Assembly (NCBI GenBank): GCA_903994525.1 | Contig: CAJEXW010000010.1 | Coordinates: 1-64,000, forward strand | Source: an uncultured Chlorobiaceae bacterium | GTDB lineage: Bacteria > Bacteroidota > Chlorobiia > Chlorobiales > Chlorobiaceae | DNA: 64,000 nucleotides | Direction of reading: 5' to 3' | Shown here: positions 24,036 through 31,982 of the stretch, piece by piece | How positions within the stretch are numbered: the stretch's first letter is position 1 | How the letters are laid out: each line of letters begins with the position of its first letter | Made by a program: the position numbers and the translations under genes | Notes under the pieces: model-generated | The model's input: only the letters and a program-made list of their open reading frames with translations | Told to the model about the DNA's origin: nothing | Database searches by the model: none

Positions 24036-24110
24036 TCTTAACAACTGCGTCAACACCGACTGGCAATTCCGCTGTGATACATTGCCATCCGGTCAGGCGG
24101 GGCGTTTGAG
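24036..24110 (+). other. attC-like integron recombination site B (candidate)
   Basis: The element begins TCTTAACAACTGCGTCAACA and ends GGTCAGGCGGGGCGTTTGAG. An internal stem pairs CTGGCAAT (24060-24067) with ATTGCCA (24081-24087), extended outwards through CCG/CGG with unpaired bases, leaving a loop of about 13 bases. The outer AAC and GTT core ends are in the right places, although the boxes are imperfect. It sits between the stop of one promoterless gene (24029) and the start of the next (24121). Confidence 0.6.
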
Positions 24111-24120
24111 TTAAAAACTT

Positions 24121-24969
24121 ATGCCAATTGAATTTTTTCAATCTGATAGCCAAATGAAAGTCAGGCAAACGTTTGACTCTCCAACAGTCTATCTTGATCA
24201 CTGGGCAATTCGAATGTTTACAGACGATTCTATACTTCAAAATCGTTTCGTAAACGCAATAAAATCTAAAAGTGGTACTCTCTTACTATCAAACATTTCT
24301 TTCGCTGAATTTGCTGTAGCAAGCGATGGTAGACATTCACAAGATGCGGAAAATTTCGTTAAGCGGATTTTGCCAAATATTTTTCTTACAGATTTTGCTT
24401 TTGATAAGATACTTGAACAAGAACGCGCTGAAACAGATAATGTAAAACGCTTTTGGCCATCCACCGATCTTGCTCAACTTAAACTTTTTGCCGAGCGAGC
24501 ATATCAAGCTTCCCAAAATTTTTCAACCATACATGGTTTATTTTCTCTTGCCCATACAAATAAAGATGAAATTAATAAATTGACTGCTGAACTTGTTGAA
24601 CAAATTAAAGTTTCCATGCAATCGCAGAGAGAAGATCCTTCTTACGTTGCTAAGGCGCGAATTACTCAGCCAAATGATAAACGTCCTCGTACTATAGTTA
24701 TTTTAGGTGAACTAATGCGTAGTTTTGTCTTAGATCCCTCTGCGCCACTCAAAGATAATGATATAACTGATATGCTTCATGCCACTATGCCAGTTAATTG
24801 CTGCGATTATGTATTACTAGATGGAGCCTGGGCTGAACGTGTAGAAAAAATGAAGCGACGCATTAAAAAGATAGGCGCAAATATGCCCCTTGCAAAATGT
24901 TTTTCAATCCGAAATCACGGAGTAGAAAAGTTTTTATGTGATTTAGAAGATTTTTCTCAGCCTAATTAA
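24121..24969 (+). CDS. PIN-like domain protein of unknown function (cassette gene)
   Basis: The 282-residue protein is noticeably AT-rich compared with its core-genome neighbours. Acidic residues are spaced as in PIN-like nucleases: TVYLDHWAIRMF (D26), ISFAEFAV (E63), and a C-terminal DNDITDMLHA followed by DYVLLDGAW. It is about twice as long as VapC toxins because of an inserted helical region. There is no antitoxin gene beside it. It starts 10 bases after attC-like site B and stops 20 bases before site C, the tight packing of an integron cassette. Nuclease function is inferred. Confidence 0.7.
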   Translation: MPIEFFQSDSQMKVRQTFDSPTVYLDHWAIRMFTDDSILQNRFVNAIKSKSGTLLLSNISFAEFAVASDGRHSQDAENFVKRILPNIFLTDFAFDKILEQERAETDNVKRFWPSTDLAQLKLFAERAYQASQNFSTIHGLFSLAHTNKDEINKLTAELVEQIKVSMQSQREDPSYVAKARITQPNDKRPRTIVILGELMRSFVLDPSAPLKDNDITDMLHATMPVNCCDYVLLDGAWAERVEKMKRRIKKIGANMPLAKCFSIRNHGVEKFLCDLEDFSQPN

Positions 24970-24989
24970 TTATGGGTATCATTTGAAAA

Positions 24990-25046
24990 ATCTAACAATT
25001 CCTTCAACGGGACATTTTACAGTGCCTGTTAAGTCAAACATTAGCT
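24990..25046 (+). other. attC-like integron recombination site C (best candidate)
   Basis: The left core ATCTAAC matches RYYYAAC exactly and continues AACAATTCCTTCAACGGGAC. The right arm reads GCCTGTTAAGTCAAACATTA with ATTAGCT in place of GTTRRRY. The arms pair imperfectly (CTTCAAC-GGG-CA against TGCCTGTTAAG) with extrahelical bases and a short central loop. The wording TAACAATTC-TTCAA ... TTAA-TCAAAC-TTAG closely follows many integron attC sites (family knowledge). Confidence 0.68.
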
Positions 25047-25187
25047 AGCAATATGGTATGGGAAAAATTGCTAACAACAAACGAGCGTTTCGAAGTCTTG
25101 AAGTGTTATCGCTCAAGTAGCGGAAAAGGTAAATCACCACACAGTTCCCATCAAATCGAGCTAATTTACAGCACACATCTGAATCAA

Positions 25188-25267
25188 GGAGGTATCCAAT
25201 GGTAACTATGCAGATGACAGAAAAATTTATGAGCAGGCTTTGGAGCCGCCAAGAGGCGACCGGTTGA
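25188..25267 (+). pseudogene. 5' fragment of an addiction-module antitoxin gene (frameshifted)
   Basis: The segment matches 22090-22170 with a few substitutions and one deleted base soon after the ATG at 25199, so the frame is lost. It is cut off after CGGTTGA, where the long fic repeat begins. From 25047 to 25187 I see only a 50-codon frame (25053-25205, MVWEKLLTTNERFEVL...) that starts directly after attC-like site C and has no recognised family. Confidence 0.82.
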
Positions 25268-25268
25268 A

Positions 25269-26288
25269 TAACCATACCACAAGTTGATGCGGAAAATACA
25301 GGGAAAATACAGTTGATGGCTTGCCGTAAAAGAATTGAATTATCTTTGTAGGCATGATGTGGGAAGAATTGAAGCTATTAAAAAAGCAATATCTTGAAAT
25401 GGGATTATCGGAAGCCATTGATTACGAAAAGTTTTCAATGATCTCGATTGTGTATCATTCCACCAAAATTGAAGGCTGTTCGTTAACTGAGAACGATACG
25501 AAAGTATTGCTGGAGAATGGTGTTACTTCAAAAGGAAAACCATTGACTGACCATATCATGGTTAAAGACCATTATGCAGCATTTATGTTTCTTAAAGAGA
25601 TTGCAAAGCAGAAACAAAAGATAAGTATTGATTTAATCCAACAAGTTGCCGGGCTTGTTATGAAACATACTGGTGGAGTGGTCAACACAATGTCAGGGAC
25701 TTATGATACTTCATTGGGAGATTTACGAAAGGCTCAAGTCTATGTGGACAGAAAATATTTTCCTGATTTTTCCAAGGTAGAGGCCTTGTTGATTACACTG
25801 ATTGATCATGTTAACCAAAGACTCGATAACGTTTCTGATAATGAGATTTTAAAACTCTCTGCTGATCTCCATTACAACCTGGTCAATATTCATCCTTTTG
25901 GGGACGGAAATGGGCGAACGTCACGATTAATGATGAATTACATCTAAATGTATCATCAAGAACCTTTCATCAAAATATTCACAGAGGATAGAGCTGACTA
26001 TATTGAGGCCTTGAATAAAACTGAAGAGCTTGAGAATATTTCCATATTCAGGGATTTTATTTGTCGTCAACAGATTAAATTTTACAAAGCCGAGATAAAA
26101 AAGTTCAAGCGAAAGGATAAAGGGTTTTCGTTGCTGTTTTAGGCAGTAAGGGTTCTCTATGCCAATTCTTTGGCGTTTCTTATGATTTATCCATGTATAT
26201 TGAAAATGAAAATTTCAAATTGCATGGATTATGAGCGTTCTCTATCTTGATCGCACAATAGCCGAGGATGTTTGGCTTGGGCTGAAAA
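25269..26288 (+). repeat. Long direct repeat, copy 2
   Basis: This is the second copy of 20895-21925. It contains the nonsense-mutated fic and the start of the intact DUF4143 ATPase gene, after which the copies diverge. Confidence 0.92.
25354..26142 (+). pseudogene. Fic-domain gene, second copy, interrupted by a stop codon
   Basis: This copy matches the intact fic at 20980 codon for codon except for scattered changes. At 25945-25947 CAA has become TAA (codon 198), and the following AGG has become ATG. The truncated product ends a few residues after the Fic motif HPFGDGNGRTSR, removing the last 65 residues. A separate frame from 25948 encodes the remainder. Because the inhibitory helix and motif are both upstream, a shortened active protein is conceivable, but decay is simpler. 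Confidence 0.9.
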
Positions 26289-27394
26289 ACAACCCGGTTA
26301 CGGCGGTTGTGGGGCCTCGACAATGTGGCAAGTCTACCCTGATCAGGCATCTGGTATCTTATGATCGGCCGTTTGTCTATCTTGATCTTGAACGTCCTTC
26401 CGATTTGCGGAAGCTCGATGACCCAGAATGGTTTTTGCAGCATCAGCGGGGAAAGCTGGTTTGCATCGACGAGGTGCAACGGCGGCCGGAGCTTTTCCCC
26501 CTGATTCGAAGTCTGGTGGACGAATGGGGTGGTAATGGTCATTTTCTGATTCTCGGATCGGCTTCACGTGATCTACTGATGCAGAGTTTCGAGTCGCTCG
26601 CCGGGCGAATCACCTACAAACGGTTGACTCCGTTTTTGTGGGAAGAGGTAAAGGAGCGGGTGATAATCGAGGAGTATCTTGCACGCGGAGGGTTTCCGAA
26701 AAGCCTGCTTCAGGAAGAGGCTCAGGTGTCGTACGGGTGGCGGGAGGATTTTATCACGAGCTTTCTTGAGCGTGATCTGTTGCAATGGAGCGGGTTCTCT
26801 CCGGCAACGATGCGTCGTCTCTGGCAGATGCTCGCTCACAATAACGGTCAGATGGTAAACCTCTCTTCCATCGGCGGATCCCTTGGAGTAAGCCATACCA
26901 CGGTAAGGAATTATCTTGATCTTTTACAACAGACCTTCATGGTGTGCCTGTTGCAGCCATTGATGTCGAATATTGGTAAACGAGTTGTCAAATCGCCTAA
27001 GGTTTATGTGGCCGATACCGGTATTGTCGCCGCTTTGCTTGGGCTTGTTGATTTCAACCAGATTGCAGGGCATCCGGTATTTGGTTCACTTTGGGAAACG
27101 CTGGTGATGGTCAACATTCAGGGAATGTATCCCGGCTGTAGGCTTTATTATTATCGCACGGTCAACGGAGCCGAAGTGGATATCGTCATGGAGCTGTCGG
27201 GCAAGCGTTTTGCCATAGAGTGCAAGGCTTCTGCCGCTCCGGTGCTGACAAAGGGGAACCGGTCGGCAATTGTTGATATAGATCCTCTGCACACCTTCGT
27301 CGTGGCTCCTCTTGAGAAGGGGTATGCATTAGCGCCAGGCATCTCGGTTGTGGGTTTGTCGGAACTGTTCGACGAGATCGGGAAGCTTCTGTGA
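26231..27394 (+). CDS. AAA-family ATPase with C-terminal DUF4143 domain
   Basis: The 387-residue protein has Walker A GPRQCGKST (about residue 28), Walker B KLVCIDEVQ, and a sensor region FLILGSAS. The C-terminal DUF4143 part shows a nuclease-like core, GAEVDIVMELSGKRFAIECK, with the E/D and ExK spacing of PD-(D/E)XK folds. Such proteins are frequent in mobile and plastic regions; their role is undefined. The first 19 codons exist as a fragment at 21868. The ATG follows AT-rich sequence without a strong ribosome-binding site. Confidence 0.88.
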   Translation: MSVLYLDRTIAEDVWLGLKNNPVTAVVGPRQCGKSTLIRHLVSYDRPFVYLDLERPSDLRKLDDPEWFLQHQRGKLVCIDEVQRRPELFPLIRSLVDEWGGNGHFLILGSASRDLLMQSFESLAGRITYKRLTPFLWEEVKERVIIEEYLARGGFPKSLLQEEAQVSYGWREDFITSFLERDLLQWSGFSPATMRRLWQMLAHNNGQMVNLSSIGGSLGVSHTTVRNYLDLLQQTFMVCLLQPLMSNIGKRVVKSPKVYVADTGIVAALLGLVDFNQIAGHPVFGSLWETLVMVNIQGMYPGCRLYYYRTVNGAEVDIVMELSGKRFAIECKASAAPVLTKGNRSAIVDIDPLHTFVVAPLEKGYALAPGISVVGLSELFDEIGKLL

Positions 27395-27484
27395 TAGCTT
27401 CTCATGGATGGTGCGAAAGAGAACTCGCATAATGAAAAGATAAAGGATTCTCTTTGGTGTTTTAGGCAACACGGCTCTCTGAAT

Positions 27485-27541
27485 AAAGTTCCCGTTACTC
27501 TGTGCCTTTTTGCAAAGGACATCAAGAGTAACGGGGACTTT
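27485..27541. terminator. Bidirectional hairpin between ATPase and trpB genes
   Basis: AAAGTTCCCGTTACTCT (27485-27501) and its near-perfect complement (27525-27541) form a 17-position stem with one mismatch. The 23-base loop itself contains a small CCTTT/AAAGG hairpin. It lies between two convergent genes, ending 4 bases before the trpB stop, and probably terminates transcription from both sides. Confidence 0.7.
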
Positions 27542-27545
27542 GCTG

Positions 27546-28919
27546 TTACGCTTGCGGTGGAACCGGATGATCTTTCAGTACAGCAAGTGAGCGTTGCAGG
27601 AACTCTTCCGGTAGTCGGTAGTCACTGATTTTGCCGGACAAAAAGGCATCATATCCCTGGAGATCCATCAGTCCATGGCCTGACCAGTTCATAAGAATCA
27701 CCTTCTCTTTCCCCTCCTCCTTTGCTCGCTTCGCTTCACGGATGGTTTGTGCGATGGCGTGGGAGGTTTCAGGTGCCGGGATAAATCCTTCGGTATGAGC
27801 AAAGAGGAGAGCGGCTTCGTAGCACTCCGTCTGGGGGATAGCGGTGGCCTCAATCAATCCCAACTGTTTGACGTGGCTGACAAGGGGCGACATGCCATGG
27901 TAGCGCAAGCCTCCTGCATGAATGGCCGGTGGAATAAATCCGTGGCCAAGGCTGTACATGGGCAGCAGCGGTGTCATTTTTGCCACATCACCGTTGTCAT
28001 AGACATAAGGTCCCCTCGTCAGGGTCGGGCAGGCTTCGGGCTCGGTGGCAATAATCTGAACCTCACGTCCATGGATTTTGTCGCAGATGAAGGGGAAGCT
28101 GATGCCTGCAAAGTTTGAACCTCCACCAGCACAGCCGATAACGATATCGGGATAGAGGCTCACCTTCTCAAGCTGTTTGCGGGCTTCAAGGCCGATAATG
28201 GTCTGATGCAGCATCACATGGTTTAAGACACTGCCAAGGGCGTAGCGGGTATCATCGCGTTGGACAGCCTGTTCAATGGCTTCGCTGATGGCAATGGCAA
28301 GGCTGCCCGGCGTGTCGGGTGTCTCCGCCAGAATTCGGCGTCCCGTCCCGGTTTGTGTGCTTGGGCTGGCAATGCATTCTGCCCCCCAGGTGTTCATCAA
28401 GATTTTGCGGAATGGCTTCTGGTCGAAGCTGATGCGCACCATAAAGACTTTACAGTCGATACCGACAAGTTTGCAGCTCATCGCAAGGGCGCTTCCCCAC
28501 TGGCCGGCACCGGTTTCAGTGACGAGATGCTTTATGCCAAACTGCTTGTTGTACCATGCCTGGGGTACAGCGGAATTGGGTTTGTGGCTTCCTGCCGGTG
28601 ATACACCCTCATTTTTATAGAAGATTTTTGCCGGAGTCTTCAGGGCTGCTTCCAGTCGGTGTGCCCGATACAGCGGTGAGGGGCGCCAGAGTTTCAGGAT
28701 TGCCTGCACCTCCTGTGGAATTTCAATCCACCGCTCAGTGCTCATCTCCTGCTCAATAAGGTTCATCGGAAAAACTTTGGCAAGGGCATCAGGGCCGACT
28801 GGGTTGCCATCAGGCCCCAATGGTGGCGGCATCGGTGAAGGCAGGTCAGCCTGGATGTTGTACCACTGCCGTGGCATCTCATCCTCGCTTAACAGGATCT
28901 TTGTAAATTCCGAACTCAT
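27546..28919 (-). CDS. trpB: Tryptophan synthase beta chain, TrpB2 type
   Basis: This PLP enzyme condenses indole and serine to tryptophan. The PLP lysine lies in GSHKPNSA and the phosphate-binding loop is [11 protein letters not shown]. An [12 protein letters not shown] region and long N-terminal extension place it in the TrpB2 subgroup, which does not depend on a TrpA partner in the same way (family knowledge). The frame continues to an ATG at 28967, just after the upstream DUF2442 stop; I chose Met at 28919 (457 residues) because the conserved part begins there, but coupling makes the longer form possible. No other trp genes are adjacent. Confidence 0.92.
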   Translation of the reverse strand: MSSEFTKILLSEDEMPRQWYNIQADLPSPMPPPLGPDGNPVGPDALAKVFPMNLIEQEMSTERWIEIPQEVQAILKLWRPSPLYRAHRLEAALKTPAKIFYKNEGVSPAGSHKPNSAVPQAWYNKQFGIKHLVTETGAGQWGSALAMSCKLVGIDCKVFMVRISFDQKPFRKILMNTWGAECIASPSTQTGTGRRILAETPDTPGSLAIAISEAIEQAVQRDDTRYALGSVLNHVMLHQTIIGLEARKQLEKVSLYPDIVIGCAGGGSNFAGISFPFICDKIHGREVQIIATEPEACPTLTRGPYVYDNGDVAKMTPLLPMYSLGHGFIPPAIHAGGLRYHGMSPLVSHVKQLGLIEATAIPQTECYEAALLFAHTEGFIPAPETSHAIAQTIREAKRAKEEGKEKVILMNWSGHGLMDLQGYDAFLSGKISDYRLPEEFLQRSLAVLKDHPVPPQA

Positions 28920-28968
28920 GGTGATCAAGCGTTTATTTTTTTGAAAAGAGGCTGTTGGACCGGTCATA

Positions 28969-29256
28969 TCAGGTGATATAACCCCATTTCCTGAACTGTG
29001 GCATCAAATCAGCATCACCTTTAAATGCCTGATAGTAAATGTATTCAGGTGCCAGATCAGCTCCATTAGGCCAAACAAGCGTTTCAAGCTCTTTATCCAC
29101 AATAAAGGAGGAGAATATGGAAGTATCTGCTAATGGCTCAAATACTGGACCTTTCAGCGCATCAGTGAAATCAGCAATTCCTTCCCTGCCATTATTGAAG
29201 ACAACTTTTATTTTGTAGTCGCCAAGATATCGTGCATCCGATACATGAAGAAACAT
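28969..29256 (-). CDS. DUF2442-family small protein (copy 2)
   Basis: The 95-residue protein ([20 protein letters not shown]...) has the DUF2442 pattern [32 protein letters not shown]. It follows the DUF4160 gene by 5 bases and its stop lies one base before a possible trpB start, so the three form a transcriptional unit. DUF4160-DUF2442 pairs are widespread and behave like toxin-antitoxin modules by distribution, but function is not established. Confidence 0.85.
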   Translation of the reverse strand: MFLHVSDARYLGDYKIKVVFNNGREGIADFTDALKGPVFEPLADTSIFSSFIVDKELETLVWPNGADLAPEYIYYQAFKGDADLMPQFRKWGYIT

Positions 29257-29261
29257 CGTTA

Positions 29262-29519
29262 TTACTCCAAAGGGTCAATTTGATTGGGCTCTTCTTTGTT
29301 GTTGCAACGAGTCCAATTGTCGATTAATTCATCCTTGTGGAGCTCATACCATTCAAGAATATGATGGAGAGCCCGTTTTGGGAATTTGCCTTCAACAGTA
29401 CCGGTAAGAATTTCAACAGTAATTTCGTATTCCGAATATTTGGCATGAAAATGTGGTGGCGAGTGATCATCCCAATACATGGCGATGATTATTCCAAGGA
29501 ATCTGCTGATTATTGGCAT
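29262..29519 (-). CDS. DUF4160-family small protein
   Basis: The 85-residue product starts MPIISRFLGIIIAMYWDDHS and continues with PPHFHAKYSEYEITVEI, the DUF4160 signature. The frame extends 42 codons further upstream, but AAGAAGG six bases before the ATG at 29519 and the family start both favour this position. The conserved His-containing HSPPHFHAKY might bind a metal. It pairs with the adjacent DUF2442 gene. Confidence 0.86.
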   Translation of the reverse strand: MPIISRFLGIIIAMYWDDHSPPHFHAKYSEYEITVEILTGTVEGKFPKRALHHILEWYELHKDELIDNWTRCNNKEEPNQIDPLE

Positions 29520-29652
29520 CTCTACCTTCTTGAATTGCTTCTCAATACCATCATAATGCTCATGCACATTATTGTTCAAGTAAACGTAGCAACGATGAAC
29601 TTCGGATGTATTACTGTTCATACAAGTAAAAACACAATGCCTCAATCAAGTG

Positions 29653-29738
29653 TGCCGAAGACGGGAATCGAACCCGTACGTCCATTGCTGAACACGGGAT
29701 TTTAAGTCCCGGGCGTCTACCAGTTCCGCCACTTCGGC
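29653..29738 (-). tRNA. tRNA-Leu (anticodon TAA)
   Basis: Minus-strand cloverleaf of 86 bases: acceptor GCCGAAG pairing with CTTCGGC, anticodon stem CGGGA/TCCCG with loop CTTAAAA (anticodon TAA), a long class-II variable arm, and a GGTTCGATTCC T-arm. Discriminator A; CCA is not encoded. Confidence 0.96.
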
Positions 29739-29841
29739 TTTTTGTCTTACTTTACAGGAGCAGCAATTTACTATCTTCACTCTGTTTCCCAAAAAAATAA
29801 ATGGTTCATGCCCCGCCCTTCTCCCACGGTAAAATTTGAGC

Positions 29842-30909
29842 TTATGAGCTGAAATGGTCAAAACCCCTGATCGACTCCAGCGGAATGTTCATGCCAAAGG
29901 TGTCTTCAAGAGTAATGCCCAGCTCAGGCTCAGTCATTTCACCGATCACTGAAATTGCTCTGTTGCTGGAAATTGACTGATAGCTCTCTTTCGCCAGAGT
30001 AAAGAGCAACTGATAATCTTCACCTCCGGTGAGAGCCCAGGTGAGGGCATCATCCTGCAGTTCATCGGCTATTAGGCGCGTGTTGTCATGGATTGGCAAC
30101 AGCTTTTCATGAAGAAGAGCCCCTGTCTTTGAGTGGCGGCAGAGATGCTGAAGGTCAGGGCTGAGCCCGTCGGAGATGTCGATCATCGACGTGGGGAGAA
30201 TATTGTGGTCATGGAAGAGTCGGACAATATCGATGCGGGCGACGGGAAGCAGTTGTGCCCGGATAGCTTCGCTGTACTCCTGCAGCTCTCCGATTGCGTT
30301 ATTGGTATAAGGTTCGTTGTTTTCGAGATGGTTCAGCATTATCTCTTTTTCGCGCATAAGGAGTTTCAGACCAGCCGCAGCGCCTCCAAGAGTGCCGGTA
30401 ACGCAGATCACATCGCCTGGTTTTGCACCGCTTCTGTGGGTCACCTGCTCAGGAGATACCTCTCCCACCATGGTGACTGAAATGACCATGCCTGATCGGG
30501 AAGAGGAGGTGTCTCCTCCGGCAATAGCAATGCCATATTTTTGTGCAGCATCACTGATGCCTGCGTAAAGCTCCTCGATCATGGTAATCGGGAATGATGC
30601 CGGCACGGCAAGTGAGATCAGGGCATAGCGGGGAAGCGCATTCATGGCGCAGATATCTGATACATTGACACTGATTGCCTTGCTTCCGAGGTGTTTGAGC
30701 GGGGTAGTCAACAGATCGAAGTGTACCTGCTCGGCCAGAATATCTGTCGTCGACACTTGCAGCAGCTCTGCTGAGGGGCGGTAAACGGCGCAGTCGTCAC
30801 CGATTCCGGTCAAGAGTGAAGGCACAGCCGTCAGGGTTGGTGCTACAAGAGTGGCGATTGTATCAATCAGACCAAATTCTCCGATTTCAGTGATAGCTTT
30901 AAATGGCAT
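29842..30909 (-). CDS. thiL: Thiamine-monophosphate kinase
   Basis: ThiL phosphorylates thiamine monophosphate to the active cofactor. The PurM/ThiL-fold motifs are clear: GIGDDCAVYRP near the N-terminus, STTDILAEQVHF with the metal-binding Asp, NVSDICAMNA, AGGDTSSS, and a C-terminal DISDGLSPDL plus TGGEDYQLLF. The frame runs upstream to 30972, but MPFKAITEIGEFGLID at 30909 is the family N-terminus (355 residues). It diverges from ftsY. No other thi genes are nearby. Confidence 0.95.
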   Translation of the reverse strand: MPFKAITEIGEFGLIDTIATLVAPTLTAVPSLLTGIGDDCAVYRPSAELLQVSTTDILAEQVHFDLLTTPLKHLGSKAISVNVSDICAMNALPRYALISLAVPASFPITMIEELYAGISDAAQKYGIAIAGGDTSSSRSGMVISVTMVGEVSPEQVTHRSGAKPGDVICVTGTLGGAAAGLKLLMREKEIMLNHLENNEPYTNNAIGELQEYSEAIRAQLLPVARIDIVRLFHDHNILPTSMIDISDGLSPDLQHLCRHSKTGALLHEKLLPIHDNTRLIADELQDDALTWALTGGEDYQLLFTLAKESYQSISSNRAISVIGEMTEPELGITLEDTFGMNIPLESIRGFDHFSS

Positions 30910-31019
30910 ATTTTTGAGTAAATTGTCTTTTATACCAGATTGTATTATCTGGCTCTTTTGTTGCAGGAGCACTGATGAGGTGCAACTCTTCTTGATAACA
31001 GTGACAATATCTGCTTTTT

Positions 31020-31979
31020 ATGGGTTTTTTTGACAAGTTCAAATTTACAAAGCTTAAAGAGGGGCTCGAAAAAACCCGGGATACCCTTCGTGAAAAGCTT
31101 TCTGTTATTACAAAAGGCAAAACAGAGATCGATGACGAGTTCCTTGAGGAGCTTGAGACGATTCTTGTTGGAGCAGATGTCGGGGTCGAGACCACGCTCG
31201 GGATTGTTGATGCCATCACTGAAAGGGCAAAAAAGGAGACCTACCACTCCGAAGGTGAGCTGAACAAGATGTTGATGGAGGAGATTCAGCAGATGCTTGA
31301 GGAGACGGGAGAGGATCATCCCCTGGATTTTGACGCGTCGCTTCCGGCCAAACCTTATGTTATTTTGATTGTCGGGGTGAATGGCGCCGGCAAGACCACG
31401 AGTGTTGCCAAGTTGGCCCATAATTACGATAAGGCTGGAAAAAAAGTGATTATTGCCGCTGCTGATACCTTCAGGGCCGCAGCCTATGAACAGCTTCAGA
31501 TATGGGCCGACAGGGCAGGTGTTCCCATGATCGGCCAGGCCCAGGGTTCCGATCCCGCTTCGGTTGTGTACGACGCTGTCAGCGCTGCGGTTTCCAGGAA
31601 TGCCGATGTGGTGCTGGTTGATACTGCCGGGCGATTGCATAACAAAAGCCACCTGATGGAGGAGCTGGCCAAGATAATGCGGGTGGCAAAGAAGAGGATT
31701 CCTGAAGCTCCGCATGAGGTGTTGCTGGTTCTTGATGGTACAACCGGGCAGAATGCCGTGCAGCAGGCCAGGGAATTTACAAAGTTTGTTCATGTGACGG
31801 GGCTTGTGGTGACCAAGCTTGATGGAACCTCAAAAGGGGGAATTGTTCTCTCTATTTCGCGTGAACTGAAGCTTCCTGTCAAGTATATCGGTGTCGGAGA
31901 AAAAATCGATGACCTTCAGTTGTTTGACCGAGCGGAGTTTGTTGCCGCACTGCTGGGCAGAGAGTCAAAGTCGAGGTGA
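31020..31979 (+). CDS. ftsY: Signal recognition particle receptor FtsY
   Basis: FtsY is the SRP receptor GTPase that docks ribosome-SRP complexes at the membrane. The 319-residue protein has only a short N-terminal amphipathic region (MGFFDKFKFTKLKEGLEK) instead of the acidic A domain of enterobacterial FtsY. The NG domain follows: P-loop GVNGAGKTT, DTFRAAAYEQL, DTAGRLH, TKLDGTSKGG and GVGEKIDDL. The minimal form is normal in many phyla. Confidence 0.96.
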   Translation: MGFFDKFKFTKLKEGLEKTRDTLREKLSVITKGKTEIDDEFLEELETILVGADVGVETTLGIVDAITERAKKETYHSEGELNKMLMEEIQQMLEETGEDHPLDFDASLPAKPYVILIVGVNGAGKTTSVAKLAHNYDKAGKKVIIAAADTFRAAAYEQLQIWADRAGVPMIGQAQGSDPASVVYDAVSAAVSRNADVVLVDTAGRLHNKSHLMEELAKIMRVAKKRIPEAPHEVLLVLDGTTGQNAVQQAREFTKFVHVTGLVVTKLDGTSKGGIVLSISRELKLPVKYIGVGEKIDDLQLFDRAEFVAALLGRESKSR

Positions 31980-31982
31980 CAG

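Noticed and set aside
25053-25205. 50-codon frame starting just after attC-like site C (MVWEKLLTTNERFEVL...), with a faint resemblance to the start of dGTP triphosphohydrolases
   Set aside because: It lacks the conserved RSEFQRDxDRI-type segment and is cut off at the antitoxin fragment, so no family claim is justified. It may be the stump of a lost cassette gene.
25045-25275. Minus-strand 76-codon open frame
   Set aside because: It runs antisense through an attC edge and an antitoxin fragment, has no recognisable family and no ribosome-binding site.
18866-29300. Search for insertion-sequence transposases, a tyrosine recombinase, IntI or a CRISPR array in the accessory island
   Set aside because: No transposase, integrase or regularly spaced short repeats were found; the repeats seen are gene-sized or single pairs.
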